Shown piece after piece: positions 13,936-25,584 of a stretch of DNA of 48,413 bases. The notes under the pieces are model-generated. The model saw only the letters and a list, made by a program, of their open reading frames with translations. It was not told the DNA's origin and made no database searches. The stretch is from Uliginosibacterium gangwonense (GTDB taxonomy: Bacteria; Pseudomonadota; Gammaproteobacteria; Burkholderiales; Rhodocyclaceae): contig DYIB01000012.1 of assembly GCA_020723855.1 (NCBI GenBank), positions 1 to 48,413 on the forward strand, in the 5' to 3' direction. A program made the position numbers and the translations under genes. Within the stretch, counting starts at the first letter, position 1. The number at the start of each line of letters is the position of its first letter.

Positions 13936-14020
13936 GCCGACGTGGTGAAATTGGTAGACACGCCGTCTTGAGGGGGCGGTGGCGAAAGCCGTGTGAGTTC
14001 GAGTCTCACCGTCGGCACCA
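13936..14020 (+). tRNA. tRNA-Leu (anticodon GAG), CCA encoded
   Basis: gccgacgtggtgaaattggtagacacgccgtcTTGAGGGggcgg...gttcgagtctcaccgtcggcacca; acceptor and anticodon stems pair, long variable arm. Confidence 0.95.
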
Positions 14021-14106
14021 AAACATGAATCGGTTTCCGCAGGCTTCGGAAACATGTGCCGCGGCAACGGCCGCGGCGGGCATAACGGCGAAGGCAGCGA
14101 TAGATT

Positions 14107-14481
14107 ATGTTGGAAAACTATTTCCCGGTCCTCCTCTTCGTGCTCGTTGGCCTCGCCTTCGGGTGCGTGCCAATCCTCCTCGGCTGGGTGCTGGGTCCCC
14201 GGCGTCCCGACAGCGAAAAGCTTTCCCCTTACGAATGCGGCTTCGAGGCGTTTGAAGATGCGCGCATGAAGTTCGATGTGCGCTACTACCTGCTCGCCAT
14301 CATCTTCATCCTGTTCGATCTCGAGATCGCTTTCCTCTTCCCCTGGGCGACCGTCATCAAGGAATTCCTGGGTATCGAAACTCTGCGCTGGTTTGGTTTT
14401 ATCGAGATGTTCGTTTTCGTCGGCATCCTCGTGGTCGGCTACATCTACGCGTGGGCCAAGGGCGCGCTTGATTGGGAGTAA
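14107..14481 (+). CDS. nuoA: NADH-quinone oxidoreductase subunit A
   Basis: [44 protein letters not shown]. Confidence 0.97.
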   Translation: MLENYFPVLLFVLVGLAFGCVPILLGWVLGPRRPDSEKLSPYECGFEAFEDARMKFDVRYYLLAIIFILFDLEIAFLFPWATVIKEFLGIETLRWFGFIEMFVFVGILVVGYIYAWAKGALDWE

Positions 14482-14484
14482 ACG

Positions 14485-14961
14485 GTGAGTATTGAGGGCG
14501 TACTGCAGGAGGGTTTCGTCACCACCTCCCTGGACAAACTGATCAACTGGACGCGCACGGGCTCCATGTGGCCGATGACCTTCGGCCTCGCCTGCTGTGC
14601 CGTGGAAATGATCCACGCCGGCTGTTCCCGTTACGACCTGGACCGCTTCGGCATCTTTTTCCGCCCCAGCCCGCGCCAGTCGGACGTGATGATCGTCGCC
14701 GGCACCTTGTGCAACAAGATGGCGCCGGCGCTGCGCAAGGTGTACGACCAGATGTCCGAGCCGCGCTGGGTAATCTCCATGGGTTCCTGCGCCAACGGCG
14801 GCGGCTACTATCACTACTCCTACTCGGTGGTGCGCGGCTGCGACCGCATCGTGCCGGTGGACATCTACGTGCCCGGCTGCCCGCCGACGGCCGAGGCGCT
14901 GATCTACGGCATCATCCAGTTGCAGAACAAGATCAAGCGCACCAACACCATCGCCCGCTGA
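14485..14961 (+). CDS. nuoB: NADH-quinone oxidoreductase subunit B
   Basis: [55 protein letters not shown]. Confidence 0.98.
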   Translation: MSIEGVLQEGFVTTSLDKLINWTRTGSMWPMTFGLACCAVEMIHAGCSRYDLDRFGIFFRPSPRQSDVMIVAGTLCNKMAPALRKVYDQMSEPRWVISMGSCANGGGYYHYSYSVVRGCDRIVPVDIYVPGCPPTAEALIYGIIQLQNKIKRTNTIAR

Positions 14962-14978
14962 CGGGATCGGATACAGAC

Positions 14979-15584
14979 ATGAGCGCCAAGGTGGATACGC
15001 TTTGCCAAAATTTGCAAAACGCTCTGGGTGAACGCATCAAGAGCCTCAAGACCGCGCTGGGCGAGGTCACCATCGAGGTGGATGCCGCCGACTATCTCGC
15101 CGTCGCCACCACCCTGCGCGATGATCCGGAGTTGCGTTTCGAGGAATTGATCGACCTGTGTGGCGTGGATTACTCCACCTACGGTGACGGCACTTGGGAG
15201 GGCAAGCGCTTCGCGGTGGTCAGCCATCTGCTGTCGGTCTCCAGGAACTGGCGGCTGCGCCTGCGCGTGTTCGCGCCGGACGACGAGTTCCCGGTGCTGG
15301 ATTCCGTGATCGGCGTATGGCCCTCGGCGAACTGGTACGAACGCGAGGCCTTCGACCTCTTCGGCATCATGTTCTCCGGCCATAACGACCTGCGCCGCAT
15401 CCTCACCGACTACGGTTTCGTCGGCCATCCGTTCCGCAAGGATTTCCCGATTTCCGGCTACGTGGAGATGCGCTACGACCCGGATCAGGGCCGCGTCGTC
15501 TACCAGCCGGTGACCATCGAGCCGCGCGAGATCACGCCGCGCATCGTCCGCGAAGAGCATTACGGAGACGTCGGCCATGGCTGA
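14979..15584 (+). CDS. nuoC: NADH-quinone oxidoreductase subunit C
   Basis: [40 protein letters not shown]. Confidence 0.96.
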   Translation: MSAKVDTLCQNLQNALGERIKSLKTALGEVTIEVDAADYLAVATTLRDDPELRFEELIDLCGVDYSTYGDGTWEGKRFAVVSHLLSVSRNWRLRLRVFAPDDEFPVLDSVIGVWPSANWYEREAFDLFGIMFSGHNDLRRILTDYGFVGHPFRKDFPISGYVEMRYDPDQGRVVYQPVTIEPREITPRIVREEHYGDVGHG

Positions 15585-15654
15585 GATCAAGAACGACACC
15601 CTCGATTTTGGCTTCGGCCGCGCTGCGCTCACCGAGCTCGAAGAGGTCCGCTAG
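15577..15654 (+). CDS. 25-aa micro-ORF resembling the NuoD N-terminus
   Basis: [25 protein letters not shown]; first 12 aa match Nuo[13 protein letters not shown] at 9/12 positions; ATGGCTGA overlap with nuoC stop. Confidence 0.5.
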   Translation: MAEIKNDTLDFGFGRAALTELEEVR

Positions 15655-15657
15655 ATC

Positions 15658-16911
15658 ATGGCCGAGATTCGCAACTACACGCTCAATTTTGGACCGCAGC
15701 ATCCCGCTGCCCACGGCGTTCTGCGCCTGGTGCTGGAGCTGGACGGCGAAGTGATCCAGCGCGCCGATCCGCACATCGGCCTGCTGCATCGCGCCACGGA
15801 GAAGCTGGCGGAGCAGAAGACCTGGATCCAGTCGGTGCCCTACATGGACCGCCTGGACTACGTCTCGATGATGTGCAACGAGCACGCCTACGTCATGGCC
15901 ATCGAGAAGCTGCTGGGAGTCGAGGTACCCCTGCGCGCCCAGTACATCCGCGTGATGTTCGACGAGATCACGCGTATCCTGAACCACCTGCTGAACATCG
16001 GCACCCATGCCCTGGACATCGGCGCCATGGCGATGGTGCTCTACACCTTCCGCGAGCGCGAAGACCTCATGGACGTATACGAGGCGGTGTCCGGCGCGCG
16101 CATGCACGCGGCCTACTACCGGCCGGGCGGCGTGTACCGCGACCTGCCGGACCGCATGCCCCGGTACGAGGTGTCGCTCTACAAGAACGCCGAGACGGTG
16201 CGCCTGCTCAACGAGGCGCGTCAGGGCTCCGTGCTGGATTTCATCGAGGACTTCACCAACCGCTTCCCGCGCTATGTGGACGAGTACGAGACGCTGCTCA
16301 CCGACAACCGCATCTGGAAGCAGCGCACCGTGGGCGTCGGCGTGGTGTCGCCCGAGCGCGCCCTGGCGCTGGGCTTCACCGGCCCCATGCTGCGCGGCTC
16401 TGGGATAGAGTGGGACCTGCGCAAGAAGCAGCCTTATGAAGTCTACGACCGGGTGGAATTCGACATCCCCGTCGGCGTGAACGGCGACTGCTACGACCGC
16501 TACCTGGTGCGCATCGAGGAGATGCGCCAGTCCAACCGCATCATCAAGCAGTGCGTGGACTGGCTGCGCAAGAATCCGGGGCCGGTGATCACCGACAACT
16601 ACAAGGTGGCGCCGCCGCCGCGGGAGCGCATGAAGGCCAATATGGAAGAGCTGATCCACCATTTCAAGCTCTTCACCGAAGGCATCCATGTGCCCGAGGG
16701 CGAAGCCTATGCCGCCGTCGAGCATCCCAAGGGCGAGTTCGGCGTCTACCTGATTTCCGACGGTGCCAACAAGCCCTACCGCATGAAGCTCCGCGCCCCG
16801 GGTTTCGCCCATCTCGCCGCCATGGACGAAATGTCGAAGGGGCACATGATTGCCGATGCCGTGGCCATCATCGGCACCATGGACATCGTGTTCGGCGAAA
16901 TTGACCGATAG
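15658..16911 (+). CDS. nuoD: NADH-quinone oxidoreductase subunit D
   Basis: [45 protein letters not shown]. Confidence 0.98.
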   Translation: MAEIRNYTLNFGPQHPAAHGVLRLVLELDGEVIQRADPHIGLLHRATEKLAEQKTWIQSVPYMDRLDYVSMMCNEHAYVMAIEKLLGVEVPLRAQYIRVMFDEITRILNHLLNIGTHALDIGAMAMVLYTFREREDLMDVYEAVSGARMHAAYYRPGGVYRDLPDRMPRYEVSLYKNAETVRLLNEARQGSVLDFIEDFTNRFPRYVDEYETLLTDNRIWKQRTVGVGVVSPERALALGFTGPMLRGSGIEWDLRKKQPYEVYDRVEFDIPVGVNGDCYDRYLVRIEEMRQSNRIIKQCVDWLRKNPGPVITDNYKVAPPPRERMKANMEELIHHFKLFTEGIHVPEGEAYAAVEHPKGEFGVYLISDGANKPYRMKLRAPGFAHLAAMDEMSKGHMIADAVAIIGTMDIVFGEIDR

Positions 16912-16921
16912 TGAGCTCGAA

Positions 16922-17395
16922 ATGCTGAGCGAAAACGCACTGAAGAGAATCGACCGGGAGATCGCCAAGTATCCGCCCGACCAGAAGCAGTCGGCGGTGA
17001 TGGCGGCGCTCGCCATCGCCCAGATGGAAAAAGGCTGGCTGTCCACCAAGACCATGGAGTTCGTCGCCGACTACCTGGGTATGCCGGCCATCGCGGTCTA
17101 CGAGGTCGCCACCTTCTACAACATGTACGACCTGGCCCCCGTGGGCAAGTACAAGATCACGGTGTGCACCAACCTGCCCTGTGCCCTGTCGGGCGGCGTG
17201 CATGCGGCCGAATATCTCAAGGAGAAGCTGGGCATCGGCTTCAACGAGACCACGACGGACGGTAAGTTCACCCTGAAGGAGGGCGAGTGCATGGGCGCCT
17301 GCGGCGACGCCCCGGTGCTGCTGGTGAACAACGTGCGCATGTGCAGCTTCATGCAGCCGGAGAAAATCGACCAGTTGCTGGCGGAGTGCAAGTGA
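16922..17395 (+). CDS. nuoE: NADH-quinone oxidoreductase subunit E
   Basis: [14 protein letters not shown]...[16 protein letters not shown] 2Fe-2S motif. Start could alternatively be TTG at 16901. Confidence 0.95.
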   Translation: MLSENALKRIDREIAKYPPDQKQSAVMAALAIAQMEKGWLSTKTMEFVADYLGMPAIAVYEVATFYNMYDLAPVGKYKITVCTNLPCALSGGVHAAEYLKEKLGIGFNETTTDGKFTLKEGECMGACGDAPVLLVNNVRMCSFMQPEKIDQLLAECK

Positions 17396-18714
17396 TGAGC
17401 GTGCAAGTCGTGATGGGCGGCACCACCGGCGAGAGCGGCTGGCGGCTGGACGAGTACCTCAAGCGCGGCGGCTACGAGGCGCTGAAGAAGATCCTCAGCG
17501 AGAAGATTCCGCCCGAGAACGTGGTGAACGAGGTCAAGAAGTCGGGCCTGCGCGGCCGCGGCGGTGCCGGCTTCCCCACCGGCCTCAAGTGGAGCTTCAT
17601 GCCGCGCCAGTTCCCCGGCGAGAAGTACGTCGTGTGCAATTCCGACGAGGGCGAGCCGGGCACCTTCAAGGACCGGGACATCCTGCGCTGGAATCCCCAC
17701 AGCGTGATCGAAGGCATGATCATCGCCGGTTATGCCATGGGCTGCCAGCGCGGCTACAACTACATCCACGGCGAGATCTGGGAAATCTACGAGCGCTTCG
17801 AGGAGGCGCTGGACGAGGCACGCCAGGCGGGCTTCCTGGGCAAGAACATCCTGGGCTCGGGCTTCGACTTCGAGTTGTTCGCTCACCATGGCTACGGCGC
17901 CTACATTTGCGGCGAAGAGACCGCCCTGCTGGAGTCCATCGAGGGCAAGAAGGGCCAGCCGCGCTTCAAGCCGCCGTTCCCGGCGAGCTACGGCCTCTAC
18001 GGCAAGCCCACCACCATCAACAACACGGAAACCTTCGCCTCGGTGCCCTACATCATCCGCGAGGGCGGCGAGAAGTTCCTGGAGCTGGGCAAGCCCAACA
18101 ACGGCGGCACCAAGATCTTCTCGGTGTCGGGACACGTGAACAGGCCCGGCAATTACGAGATTCCGTTGGGAACGCCGTTCCACGAGCTGCTGGAAATGGC
18201 GGGCGGCATGCGCGGCGGGCGCAAGCTGAAGGCGGTGATCCCCGGCGGCTCGTCGGCGCCGGTGCTGCCGGCCGACGTGATGATGGCCTGCACCATGGAC
18301 TATGACGCCATCGCCAAGGCGGGATCGATGCTGGGCTCCGGCGCGGTCATCGTCATGGACGAGACCACCTGCATGGTGAAGGCCCTGGAGCGGCTGTCCT
18401 ACTTCTACTTCGAAGAGTCCTGTGGCCAGTGCACGCCCTGCCGCGAAGGCACCGGCTGGCTGTACCGGGTGGTGCATCGTATCGAGAACGGGCAGGGGCG
18501 CAAGGAGGACCTCGATCTGCTGAACAGCGTCACCGACAACATCATGGGCCGCACCATCTGCGCCCTGGGCGACGCTGCCTCGCTGCCGGTGAGGAGCTTC
18601 ATCAAGCATTTCGCAGCCGAGTTCGAATATCACATTGAGCACAGGAAGTGCCTGGTCCCGGTGGACGTGCAGCGCGCGGGCAGCGGGTTCTTCGTAGCGG
18701 AAACCACATGCTAG
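17395..18714 (+). CDS. nuoF: NADH-quinone oxidoreductase subunit F
   Basis: [51 protein letters not shown]. Confidence 0.97.
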   Translation: MSVQVVMGGTTGESGWRLDEYLKRGGYEALKKILSEKIPPENVVNEVKKSGLRGRGGAGFPTGLKWSFMPRQFPGEKYVVCNSDEGEPGTFKDRDILRWNPHSVIEGMIIAGYAMGCQRGYNYIHGEIWEIYERFEEALDEARQAGFLGKNILGSGFDFELFAHHGYGAYICGEETALLESIEGKKGQPRFKPPFPASYGLYGKPTTINNTETFASVPYIIREGGEKFLELGKPNNGGTKIFSVSGHVNRPGNYEIPLGTPFHELLEMAGGMRGGRKLKAVIPGGSSAPVLPADVMMACTMDYDAIAKAGSMLGSGAVIVMDETTCMVKALERLSYFYFEESCGQCTPCREGTGWLYRVVHRIENGQGRKEDLDLLNSVTDNIMGRTICALGDAASLPVRSFIKHFAAEFEYHIEHRKCLVPVDVQRAGSGFFVAETTC

Positions 18715-21050
18715 AAATCGAAATCGACGGCCAGCAGATCCAGGTGCCCGACGGCAGCACCATCATGGATGCCGCCAACAAGATCGGCGCCTTCATTCCC
18801 CATTTCTGCTATCACAAGAAGCTGTCCATCGCCGCCAACTGCCGCATGTGCCTGGTGCAGGTGGAGAAGGCGCCCAAGCCGCTGCCCGCCTGTGCCACGC
18901 CGGTGACCAACGGCATGAAGGTGTGGACCCACTCGGAAGCCGCGGTGAAGGCCCAGAAGGGGGTGATGGAGTTCCTGCTGATCAACCATCCCCTGGACTG
19001 CCCCATCTGCGACCAGGGCGGCGAATGCCAGTTGCAGGACCTGTCGGTGGGCTACGGCGCGCCGGCCTCGCGCTACCAGGAAGAAAAGCGCGTGGTGACC
19101 AACAAGGACATGGGGCCGCTCATCGCCACCGACATGACGCGCTGCATCCACTGCACGCGCTGCGTGCGCTTCACCCAGGAGATCGCCGGCCACATGGAAA
19201 TCGGCCAGGCCTTCCGCGGCGAGCATGCGGAAATCATGCCCTTCATCGAGAAGACGGTGAATTCGGAGCTGTCGGGCAACGTCATCGACCTGTGCCCGGT
19301 GGGCGCGCTCACGTCCAAGCCGTTCCGCTTCTCCGCCCGCACCTGGGAGCTGGCACGCCGCCGCTCCGTGAGTCCCCATGACGGACTGGGCTCCAACCTG
19401 ACGGTGCAGGTGAAGCTCAACAAGGTCTATCGTGTCCTGCCCCTCGAGAACGAAGAGGTGAACGAGTGCTGGCTGTCGGACAAGGACCGTTTCTCCTATG
19501 AAGGGCTGAACTCCGAGGAGCGCCTCACCAAGCCGCTGCTCAAGCAGTGCGGCGAGTGGCGTGAAGTGGAATGGCAGACGGCGCTGGAATTCGTCGCCAC
19601 CGATCTCAAGCGGATCATGGCCGAGCACGGCGCCGCCGCGGTGGGGGCCCTGGCCTCGCCCCATGCCACCCTGGAAGAACTCTATCTGCTGCAGAAACTG
19701 ATGCGCGGCGTGGGCAGCGACAACGTGGATTTCCGCCTGCGCGCAGCCGACTTCGCCCTGGACGGCAAGCTTGCCGGCGCACCCTGGCTGGGCATGAAGA
19801 TCGCCGAAGTACCGCGCCTGGACCGGGTCCTGGTGGTGGGCAGCTTCCTGCGCAAGGACCATCCGCTGCTGGCCCTGCGCCTGCGCCAGGCGGCCAAGCG
19901 CTGCGCCCAGATCAGCGTCATCCATGCCACGGACGATGACCTGCTCATCAATCTGCATGCCAAGGCGATAGTCGCGCCGTCGCAGCTTCCCGCCGCGCTC
20001 GCCCAGGTGGTGAAAGCGGCCGCGGAGCTGAAGGGGAGCGCGCTCGACGCCGGCCTGGCCGGTCGGTTGGCCGCGGTGCAGGTGTCGGACGCGGCGCGCC
20101 GCATGGCCGAGAGCCTGGCCTCCGGCGAGGACGGCGCCGTGTTCCTGGGCAACCTGGCCCAGCAGCATCCGGCGGCGTCCACACTGCACGCCCTGGCCCA
20201 GGAACTGGCGCGTCTCACCGGCGCGCGTTTCGGCTATCTCGGAGAAGCGGCCAACAGCGTGGGCGGCTACATCGCCGGCGCGCTGCCCAAGGGCGGCCTC
20301 AACGCCCGCGCCATGCTGGAGCAGCCGCGCAAGGCCTATTTCGTGCTGAACGCCGAGCCCGAGCTCGACTGCCACAACCCGCAGCGGGCGCTGGCCGCCC
20401 TGAAGGCGGCCGACCTGGTGGTGGCGCTGTCGCCGTTCAAGTCGCGCGCCAGCGAATATGCCCACGTGATCCTGCCCATCGCACCCTTCACCGAGACCTC
20501 GGGCACCTTCATCAACACCGAGGGGCGGGTGCAGAGCTTCAACGCCGTGGTGAAGCCCCTGGGCGAGGCGCGGCCGGCCTGGAAGGTGCTGCGCGTGCTG
20601 GGCAACCTGCTGGACCTGCCCGGCTTCGAGCAGGACAGCTCGGAGCAGGTGCGGGCCGAGATCCTCGGCGGCGGCAGGCCGGCCTTCATCACGGAGCGCC
20701 TGTCCAACGCGGCCCCGGGCCTGTCCGTGAGCTTGGCTGCGGCCGGCAGGCTGGAGCGGGTCACCGAGGTGCCGATCTATTTCGCCGATGCGCTGGTGCG
20801 CCGCGCCTCGTCCCTGCAGCAGACCGCCGACGCGCAGCCGCCGCGGGCGCGCATGAGCGCCGCCACCCTGGCCCAGTGCGGCGTCGCCGCCGGTGACCGG
20901 GTGCGGGTGCGCCAGGGGGCGGGCGAGGCGCTGCTGGAAGCGGTTCTCGACAAGACGGTGCCCGACGGCTGCGTGCGTGTGGCCGCCGCCCATGCGCTGA
21001 CCGCGGCCCTGGGCGACATGGTGGGCGAACTGAGCCTGGAGCGTGCCTGA
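18708..21050 (+). CDS. nuoG: NADH-quinone oxidoreductase subunit G
   Basis: [73 protein letters not shown]. Confidence 0.97.
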   Translation: MLEIEIDGQQIQVPDGSTIMDAANKIGAFIPHFCYHKKLSIAANCRMCLVQVEKAPKPLPACATPVTNGMKVWTHSEAAVKAQKGVMEFLLINHPLDCPICDQGGECQLQDLSVGYGAPASRYQEEKRVVTNKDMGPLIATDMTRCIHCTRCVRFTQEIAGHMEIGQAFRGEHAEIMPFIEKTVNSELSGNVIDLCPVGALTSKPFRFSARTWELARRRSVSPHDGLGSNLTVQVKLNKVYRVLPLENEEVNECWLSDKDRFSYEGLNSEERLTKPLLKQCGEWREVEWQTALEFVATDLKRIMAEHGAAAVGALASPHATLEELYLLQKLMRGVGSDNVDFRLRAADFALDGKLAGAPWLGMKIAEVPRLDRVLVVGSFLRKDHPLLALRLRQAAKRCAQISVIHATDDDLLINLHAKAIVAPSQLPAALAQVVKAAAELKGSALDAGLAGRLAAVQVSDAARRMAESLASGEDGAVFLGNLAQQHPAASTLHALAQELARLTGARFGYLGEAANSVGGYIAGALPKGGLNARAMLEQPRKAYFVLNAEPELDCHNPQRALAALKAADLVVALSPFKSRASEYAHVILPIAPFTETSGTFINTEGRVQSFNAVVKPLGEARPAWKVLRVLGNLLDLPGFEQDSSEQVRAEILGGGRPAFITERLSNAAPGLSVSLAAAGRLERVTEVPIYFADALVRRASSLQQTADAQPPRARMSAATLAQCGVAAGDRVRVRQGAGEALLEAVLDKTVPDGCVRVAAAHALTAALGDMVGELSLERA

Positions 21051-22099
21051 TGGATGCCATCCTGCAACCCTTCGAGCAATTCTTCGGCCCGGCCTGGCCG
21101 GCAGTGTGGACCCTGGTCAAGATCGTCCTGATCCTGGCGCCGCTGATGCTGGCCGTGGCCTACCTGACCTACGCCGAGCGCAAGGTCATCGCCTACATGC
21201 ACGTGCGCCTGGGGCCGAACCGGGTCGGGCCGCTGGGGCTGCTGCAGCCCATCGCCGACGGCATCAAGCTGATGCTCAAGGAAGTCATCATTCCCAGCGG
21301 CGCCAACAAGGCCTTGTTCATCTTTGCGCCGATCCTGAGCATGGCGCCGGCCCTGGCGGTGTGGGCCGCCATCCCCTTCGCCGACGGCTGGGTGCTGGCG
21401 AACATCGACGCCGGCCTGCTGTACGTGCTGGCCATCGGCTCCATGGGCGTCTATGGCATCATCATTGCCGGTTGGGCGTCCAACTCCAAGTACGCCTTCC
21501 TGGGCAGCATGCGCTCGGCGGCGCAGATGGTGTCCTACGAGATCGCCATGGGCTTCGGCCTGCTGTCGGTGATCATGGTGTCCCAAAGCCTGAACCTGAG
21601 CGACATCGTGCGCCAGCAGGGCACCGGCTGGTTCGCCGACAAGGGCCTGGGCTTCCTGTCGTGGAACTGGCTGCCGCTGCTGCCGATGATGCTGGTGTAC
21701 TTCATCTCCGGCGTGGCGGAGACCCAGCGCGCGCCCTTCGACGTGGTGGAAGGCGAATCGGAAATCGTCGCCGGTCACATGATCGAATACTCGGGCATGA
21801 CCTTCGCGCTGTTCTTCCTGGCCGAATACGCCAACATGATCCTCATCTCGACCCTGGCGTCGATCATGTTCCTGGGCGGCTGGCTGTCGCCGGTGGGCTT
21901 CCTGCCCGACGGCTTCTTCTGGCTGGCGCTGAAGATCGCCTTCTTCCTGTTCGTGTACTTGTGGATTCGCGCCACCTTCCCGCGCTACCGCTACGACCAG
22001 ATCATGCGCTTGGGCTGGAAGGTGTTCGTGCCGCTGACCCTCGTCTGGGTGCTGGTGGTCGGCGTATGGATGATGTCGCCCTGGAACATCTGGAAATAG
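21050..22099 (+). CDS. nuoH: NADH-quinone oxidoreductase subunit H
   Basis: [38 protein letters not shown]. Confidence 0.98.
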   Translation: MDAILQPFEQFFGPAWPAVWTLVKIVLILAPLMLAVAYLTYAERKVIAYMHVRLGPNRVGPLGLLQPIADGIKLMLKEVIIPSGANKALFIFAPILSMAPALAVWAAIPFADGWVLANIDAGLLYVLAIGSMGVYGIIIAGWASNSKYAFLGSMRSAAQMVSYEIAMGFGLLSVIMVSQSLNLSDIVRQQGTGWFADKGLGFLSWNWLPLLPMMLVYFISGVAETQRAPFDVVEGESEIVAGHMIEYSGMTFALFFLAEYANMILISTLASIMFLGGWLSPVGFLPDGFFWLALKIAFFLFVYLWIRATFPRYRYDQIMRLGWKVFVPLTLVWVLVVGVWMMSPWNIWK

Positions 22100-22103
22100 G
22101 ATC

Positions 22104-22589
22104 ATGGGTGCAAGAGATTTCCTGAACAGCCTGTTCCTCAAGGAACTCCTCAAGGGCATGGCCCTGACGGGGCGCTATTTCTTCGCGCGCAAGATCACCA
22201 TCCAGTATCCCGAGGAAAAGACGCCCCAGAGCGGTCGCTTCCGCGGCCTGCACGCCCTGCGCCGCTATCCCAACGGCGAGGAGCGCTGCATCGCCTGCAA
22301 GCTGTGCGAGGCGGTGTGCCCGGCCCTGGCCATCACCATCGAGTCGGAGCAGCGCGAGGACGGCTCGCGCCGCACCACGCGCTACGACATCGATCTGACC
22401 AAGTGCATCTTCTGCGGCTTCTGCGAGGAAGCCTGTCCGGTGGATGCCATCGTCGAGACCCGCGTGCTGGAGTACCACGGCGAGAAGCGCGGCGATCTGT
22501 ACTACACCAAGCAGATGCTGCTGGCCAACGGCGACCGCTACGAAGAGCAGATCGCCCGGGACCGGGAAGCGGATGCCAAATATCGGTGA
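22104..22589 (+). CDS. nuoI: NADH-quinone oxidoreductase subunit I
   Basis: Two 4Fe-4S motifs [13 protein letters not shown] and [18 protein letters not shown]. Confidence 0.98.
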   Translation: MGARDFLNSLFLKELLKGMALTGRYFFARKITIQYPEEKTPQSGRFRGLHALRRYPNGEERCIACKLCEAVCPALAITIESEQREDGSRRTTRYDIDLTKCIFCGFCEEACPVDAIVETRVLEYHGEKRGDLYYTKQMLLANGDRYEEQIARDREADAKYR

Positions 22590-22594
22590 CGCGC

Positions 22595-23197
22595 ATGGAC
22601 TTCAAGACCTTCGTTTTCTACTTCCTGTCGGCGATCCTGCTGTTCGCCGCCGTGCGCGTGATCACCGCCCGCAACCCGGTGCATGCGGTCCTCTACCTGG
22701 TGCTGTCGTTCTTCACCGCCGGCGGCCTGTGGCTGCTGCTGCATGCCGAATTCCTCGCCATCATGCTGGTGCTGGTCTACATCGGCGCGGTGATGGTGCT
22801 GTTCCTGTTCGTGGTGATGATGCTGGACATCAACCTGGAGCGGCTGCGCCAGGGCTTCTGGAGCAACCTGTGGGTGGGGCTGCCGGTAGCGGTGCTCATG
22901 GTGGCGGAAATGGCCCTGGTGCTGACCGGGCGTTACTTCGGCGCCGAAGCCCTGCCCACGCCGCCGCCCCAGCCGGCCGACTACAGCAACACCAAGGAGC
23001 TGGGCCGCATCATCTACACGGATTACGTCTATCCCTTCGAGCTGGCCTCGGTGATCCTGCTGGTCGCCATCATCGCCGCCGTGGCGCTCACGCTGCGCCG
23101 GCGCAAGGACACCAAGTATACCGATCCGTCCAAGCAAATCGCGGTGAAGCGCAACGAGCGGGTGCGCATGGTGTCGATGCCCGCCGAGAAGGAATAA
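22595..23197 (+). CDS. nuoJ: NADH-quinone oxidoreductase subunit J
   Basis: [54 protein letters not shown]. Confidence 0.96.
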   Translation: MDFKTFVFYFLSAILLFAAVRVITARNPVHAVLYLVLSFFTAGGLWLLLHAEFLAIMLVLVYIGAVMVLFLFVVMMLDINLERLRQGFWSNLWVGLPVAVLMVAEMALVLTGRYFGAEALPTPPPQPADYSNTKELGRIIYTDYVYPFELASVILLVAIIAAVALTLRRRKDTKYTDPSKQIAVKRNERVRMVSMPAEKE

Positions 23198-23222
23198 CGG
23201 ACCGGCTGCCAGGGAGGAAAAC

Positions 23223-23528
23223 ATGTTGTCCCTATCCCATTATCTCGTTCTCGGCGCGATCCTGTTTTCGATCGCCGTGATCGGGATTTTCCTCAACCGC
23301 AAGAACCTGATCGTCCTGCTCATGGCGATCGAGCTGATGCTTTTGTCGGTGAACATGAATTTCGTCGCCTTCTCCCACTACCTGGGGGATCTGGGCGGCC
23401 AGGTGTTCGTCTTTTTCATCCTGACCGTTGCCGCCGCCGAATCGGCGATCGGGCTGGCCATCCTGGTCGTGCTGTTCCGCAACCTGCGCACGATCCACGT
23501 GGACGACCTCGACAGCTTGCAGGGCTAA
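23223..23528 (+). CDS. nuoK: NADH-quinone oxidoreductase subunit K
   Basis: [24 protein letters not shown]...[23 protein letters not shown]. Confidence 0.97.
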   Translation: MLSLSHYLVLGAILFSIAVIGIFLNRKNLIVLLMAIELMLLSVNMNFVAFSHYLGDLGGQVFVFFILTVAAAESAIGLAILVVLFRNLRTIHVDDLDSLQG

Positions 23529-23530
23529 CC

Positions 23531-25522
23531 ATGACCGAGATGCAGAAACTCTACCTGCTGGTTCCCCTTGCGCCCCTGGCCGGCGCCATCATCGCCGGCC
23601 TGTTCGGCAAAGCCATCGGCCGCGCCGGCGCCCACTGGGTGACGATCCTGGGTGTCGCGGTGTCCTTCGTCGCTTCCATCTTCGTGTACCAGGACGTGGC
23701 CGCCGGCAACGTCTTCAACGGCACCGTCTATACGTGGGCCACCAGCGGCGACCTGAAGTTCGAGGTCGGCTTCCTGATCGACAGCCTGACCACCACCATG
23801 ATGCTGGTGGTGACCTTCGTGTCGCTCATGGTGCACATCTACACCATCGGCTACATGCACGACGATCCCGGCTACCAGCGCTTCTTCAGCTACATCTCGC
23901 TGTTCACCTTCTCGATGCTGATGCTGGTGATGTCCAACAACTTCCTGCAGCTGTTCTTCGGCTGGGAGGCTGTGGGCCTGGTGTCCTACCTGCTGATCGG
24001 TTTCTGGTACACCCGTCCGAGCGCCATCTTCGCCAACCTCAAGGCCTTCCTGGTGAACCGGGTGGGCGACTTCGGCTTCCTGCTGGGCATCGGCCTGATC
24101 GCCGCCTACACCGGCAGCCTCAACTACGCCGATGTGTTCGCGCAAGGGCAGAAGCTGGCCTCGACCCATGTCGAGCTGTTCCAGGGCGAGCCCTGGACGC
24201 TGGTCACCGTGATCTGCATTTGCCTGTTCATCGGCGCCATGGGCAAGTCGGCCCAGGTGCCGCTGCACGTGTGGCTGCCCGACTCGATGGAAGGCCCGAC
24301 CCCGATCTCCGCCCTGATCCACGCCGCCACCATGGTGACCGCCGGCATCTTCATGGTATCGCGCATGTCGCCGCTGTTCGAGCTGTCCGACGTGGCCCTG
24401 TCCTTCGTCATGGTGATCGGCGCCATCACCGCGCTGTTCATGGGTTTCCTGGGCATCATCCAGAACGACATCAAGCGCGTGGTGGCCTACTCGACCCTGT
24501 CCCAGCTCGGCTACATGACCGTGGCCCTGGGCGCCTCGGCCTACTCGGTGGCGATCTTCCATCTGATGACCCATGCCTTCTTCAAGGCGCTGCTGTTCCT
24601 GGCGGCCGGCTCGGTGATCATCGGCATGCATCACGATCAGGACATCCGCAACATGGGCGGGCTGCGCAAGTACATGCCCATCACCTGGATCACCTCCCTG
24701 GTGGGGTCGCTGGCGCTGATCGGCACGCCGTTCCTGTCGGGCTTCTATTCCAAGGACAGCATCATCGAGGCGGTGGCCCTGTCCCATCTGCCCGGGGCCG
24801 GCTTCGCCCACTTCGCGGTGCTGGCCGGCGTGTTCGTTACCGCCTTCTACTCCTTCCGCATGTACTTCCTGGTGTTCCACGGCAAGGAGCGCTTCCATGT
24901 GCATGCCGGTCACGGCCACGATGCCCACGGCCACGGCCAGCATGGCACGCCCCATGAATCGCCCCGGGTGGTGACGGTGCCGCTGATCCTGCTGGCCATT
25001 CCCTCGGTGGTCATCGGCTATCTGACCGTCCAGCCCATGCTGTTCGGCGATTTCTTCGAGGGCGCCATCGTCGTCTCGGAGCAGCATCCGGTGATGGCCG
25101 AGCTGGCGCATCACTTCAAGGGCGCGCTTGCCATGGGTCTGCACGCCTTCGTCACGGCCCCCTTCTGGCTGGCCCTGGCGGGCGTGGCACTGGCGTGGTT
25201 CTTCTACCTGAAGCGTCCGGAACTGCCGCAGGCCATCCGCGCCAAGTTCGGACTGGTGTACGAGATCCTGGAGAACAAGTACTACTTCGACCGCATCAAC
25301 GAGGTGGTCTTCGCCGGCGGCGCGCGCCTGGTGGGCCGCGGCCTGTGGAAGGGCGGCGATCAGGGGCTGATCGACGGCATCGTGGTGAATGGCTCGGCCA
25401 AGGTGGTCTATTGGGTGGCGCAGATCACGCGCCTGTTCCAGTCGGGCTATATCTACCAGTACGCCTTCTCCATGATCATCGGCGTGTTCGTGCTGCTCAC
25501 CTTCTGGTTCAACCGGGGCTAG
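23531..25522 (+). CDS. nuoL: NADH-quinone oxidoreductase subunit L
   Basis: GWEAVGLVSYLLIGFWYTRPSA; GKSAQVPLHVWLPDSMEGPTPISALIHAATMVTAG. Confidence 0.98.
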   Translation: MTEMQKLYLLVPLAPLAGAIIAGLFGKAIGRAGAHWVTILGVAVSFVASIFVYQDVAAGNVFNGTVYTWATSGDLKFEVGFLIDSLTTTMMLVVTFVSLMVHIYTIGYMHDDPGYQRFFSYISLFTFSMLMLVMSNNFLQLFFGWEAVGLVSYLLIGFWYTRPSAIFANLKAFLVNRVGDFGFLLGIGLIAAYTGSLNYADVFAQGQKLASTHVELFQGEPWTLVTVICICLFIGAMGKSAQVPLHVWLPDSMEGPTPISALIHAATMVTAGIFMVSRMSPLFELSDVALSFVMVIGAITALFMGFLGIIQNDIKRVVAYSTLSQLGYMTVALGASAYSVAIFHLMTHAFFKALLFLAAGSVIIGMHHDQDIRNMGGLRKYMPITWITSLVGSLALIGTPFLSGFYSKDSIIEAVALSHLPGAGFAHFAVLAGVFVTAFYSFRMYFLVFHGKERFHVHAGHGHDAHGHGQHGTPHESPRVVTVPLILLAIPSVVIGYLTVQPMLFGDFFEGAIVVSEQHPVMAELAHHFKGALAMGLHAFVTAPFWLALAGVALAWFFYLKRPELPQAIRAKFGLVYEILENKYYFDRINEVVFAGGARLVGRGLWKGGDQGLIDGIVVNGSAKVVYWVAQITRLFQSGYIYQYAFSMIIGVFVLLTFWFNRG

Positions 25523-25584
25523 CGGTCCGCAGGTTTGGCGAGTTTAACGGCGCCCGCCGGGCGCACAAGAACGGATAAGTTGAC

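Noticed and set aside
18711-20993. 760-aa minus-strand ORF opposite nuoG
   Set aside because: Antisense shadow of nuoG; same composition artefact.
23428-24957. 509-aa ORF overlapping nuoL in another frame
   Set aside because: Alternative-frame translation (Arg/Pro/His-rich) of nuoL.
25545-25560. gcgcccgccgggcgc hairpin between nuoL and nuoM as a terminator
   Set aside because: Short stem without T tract inside an operon that must be read through; no support for termination.
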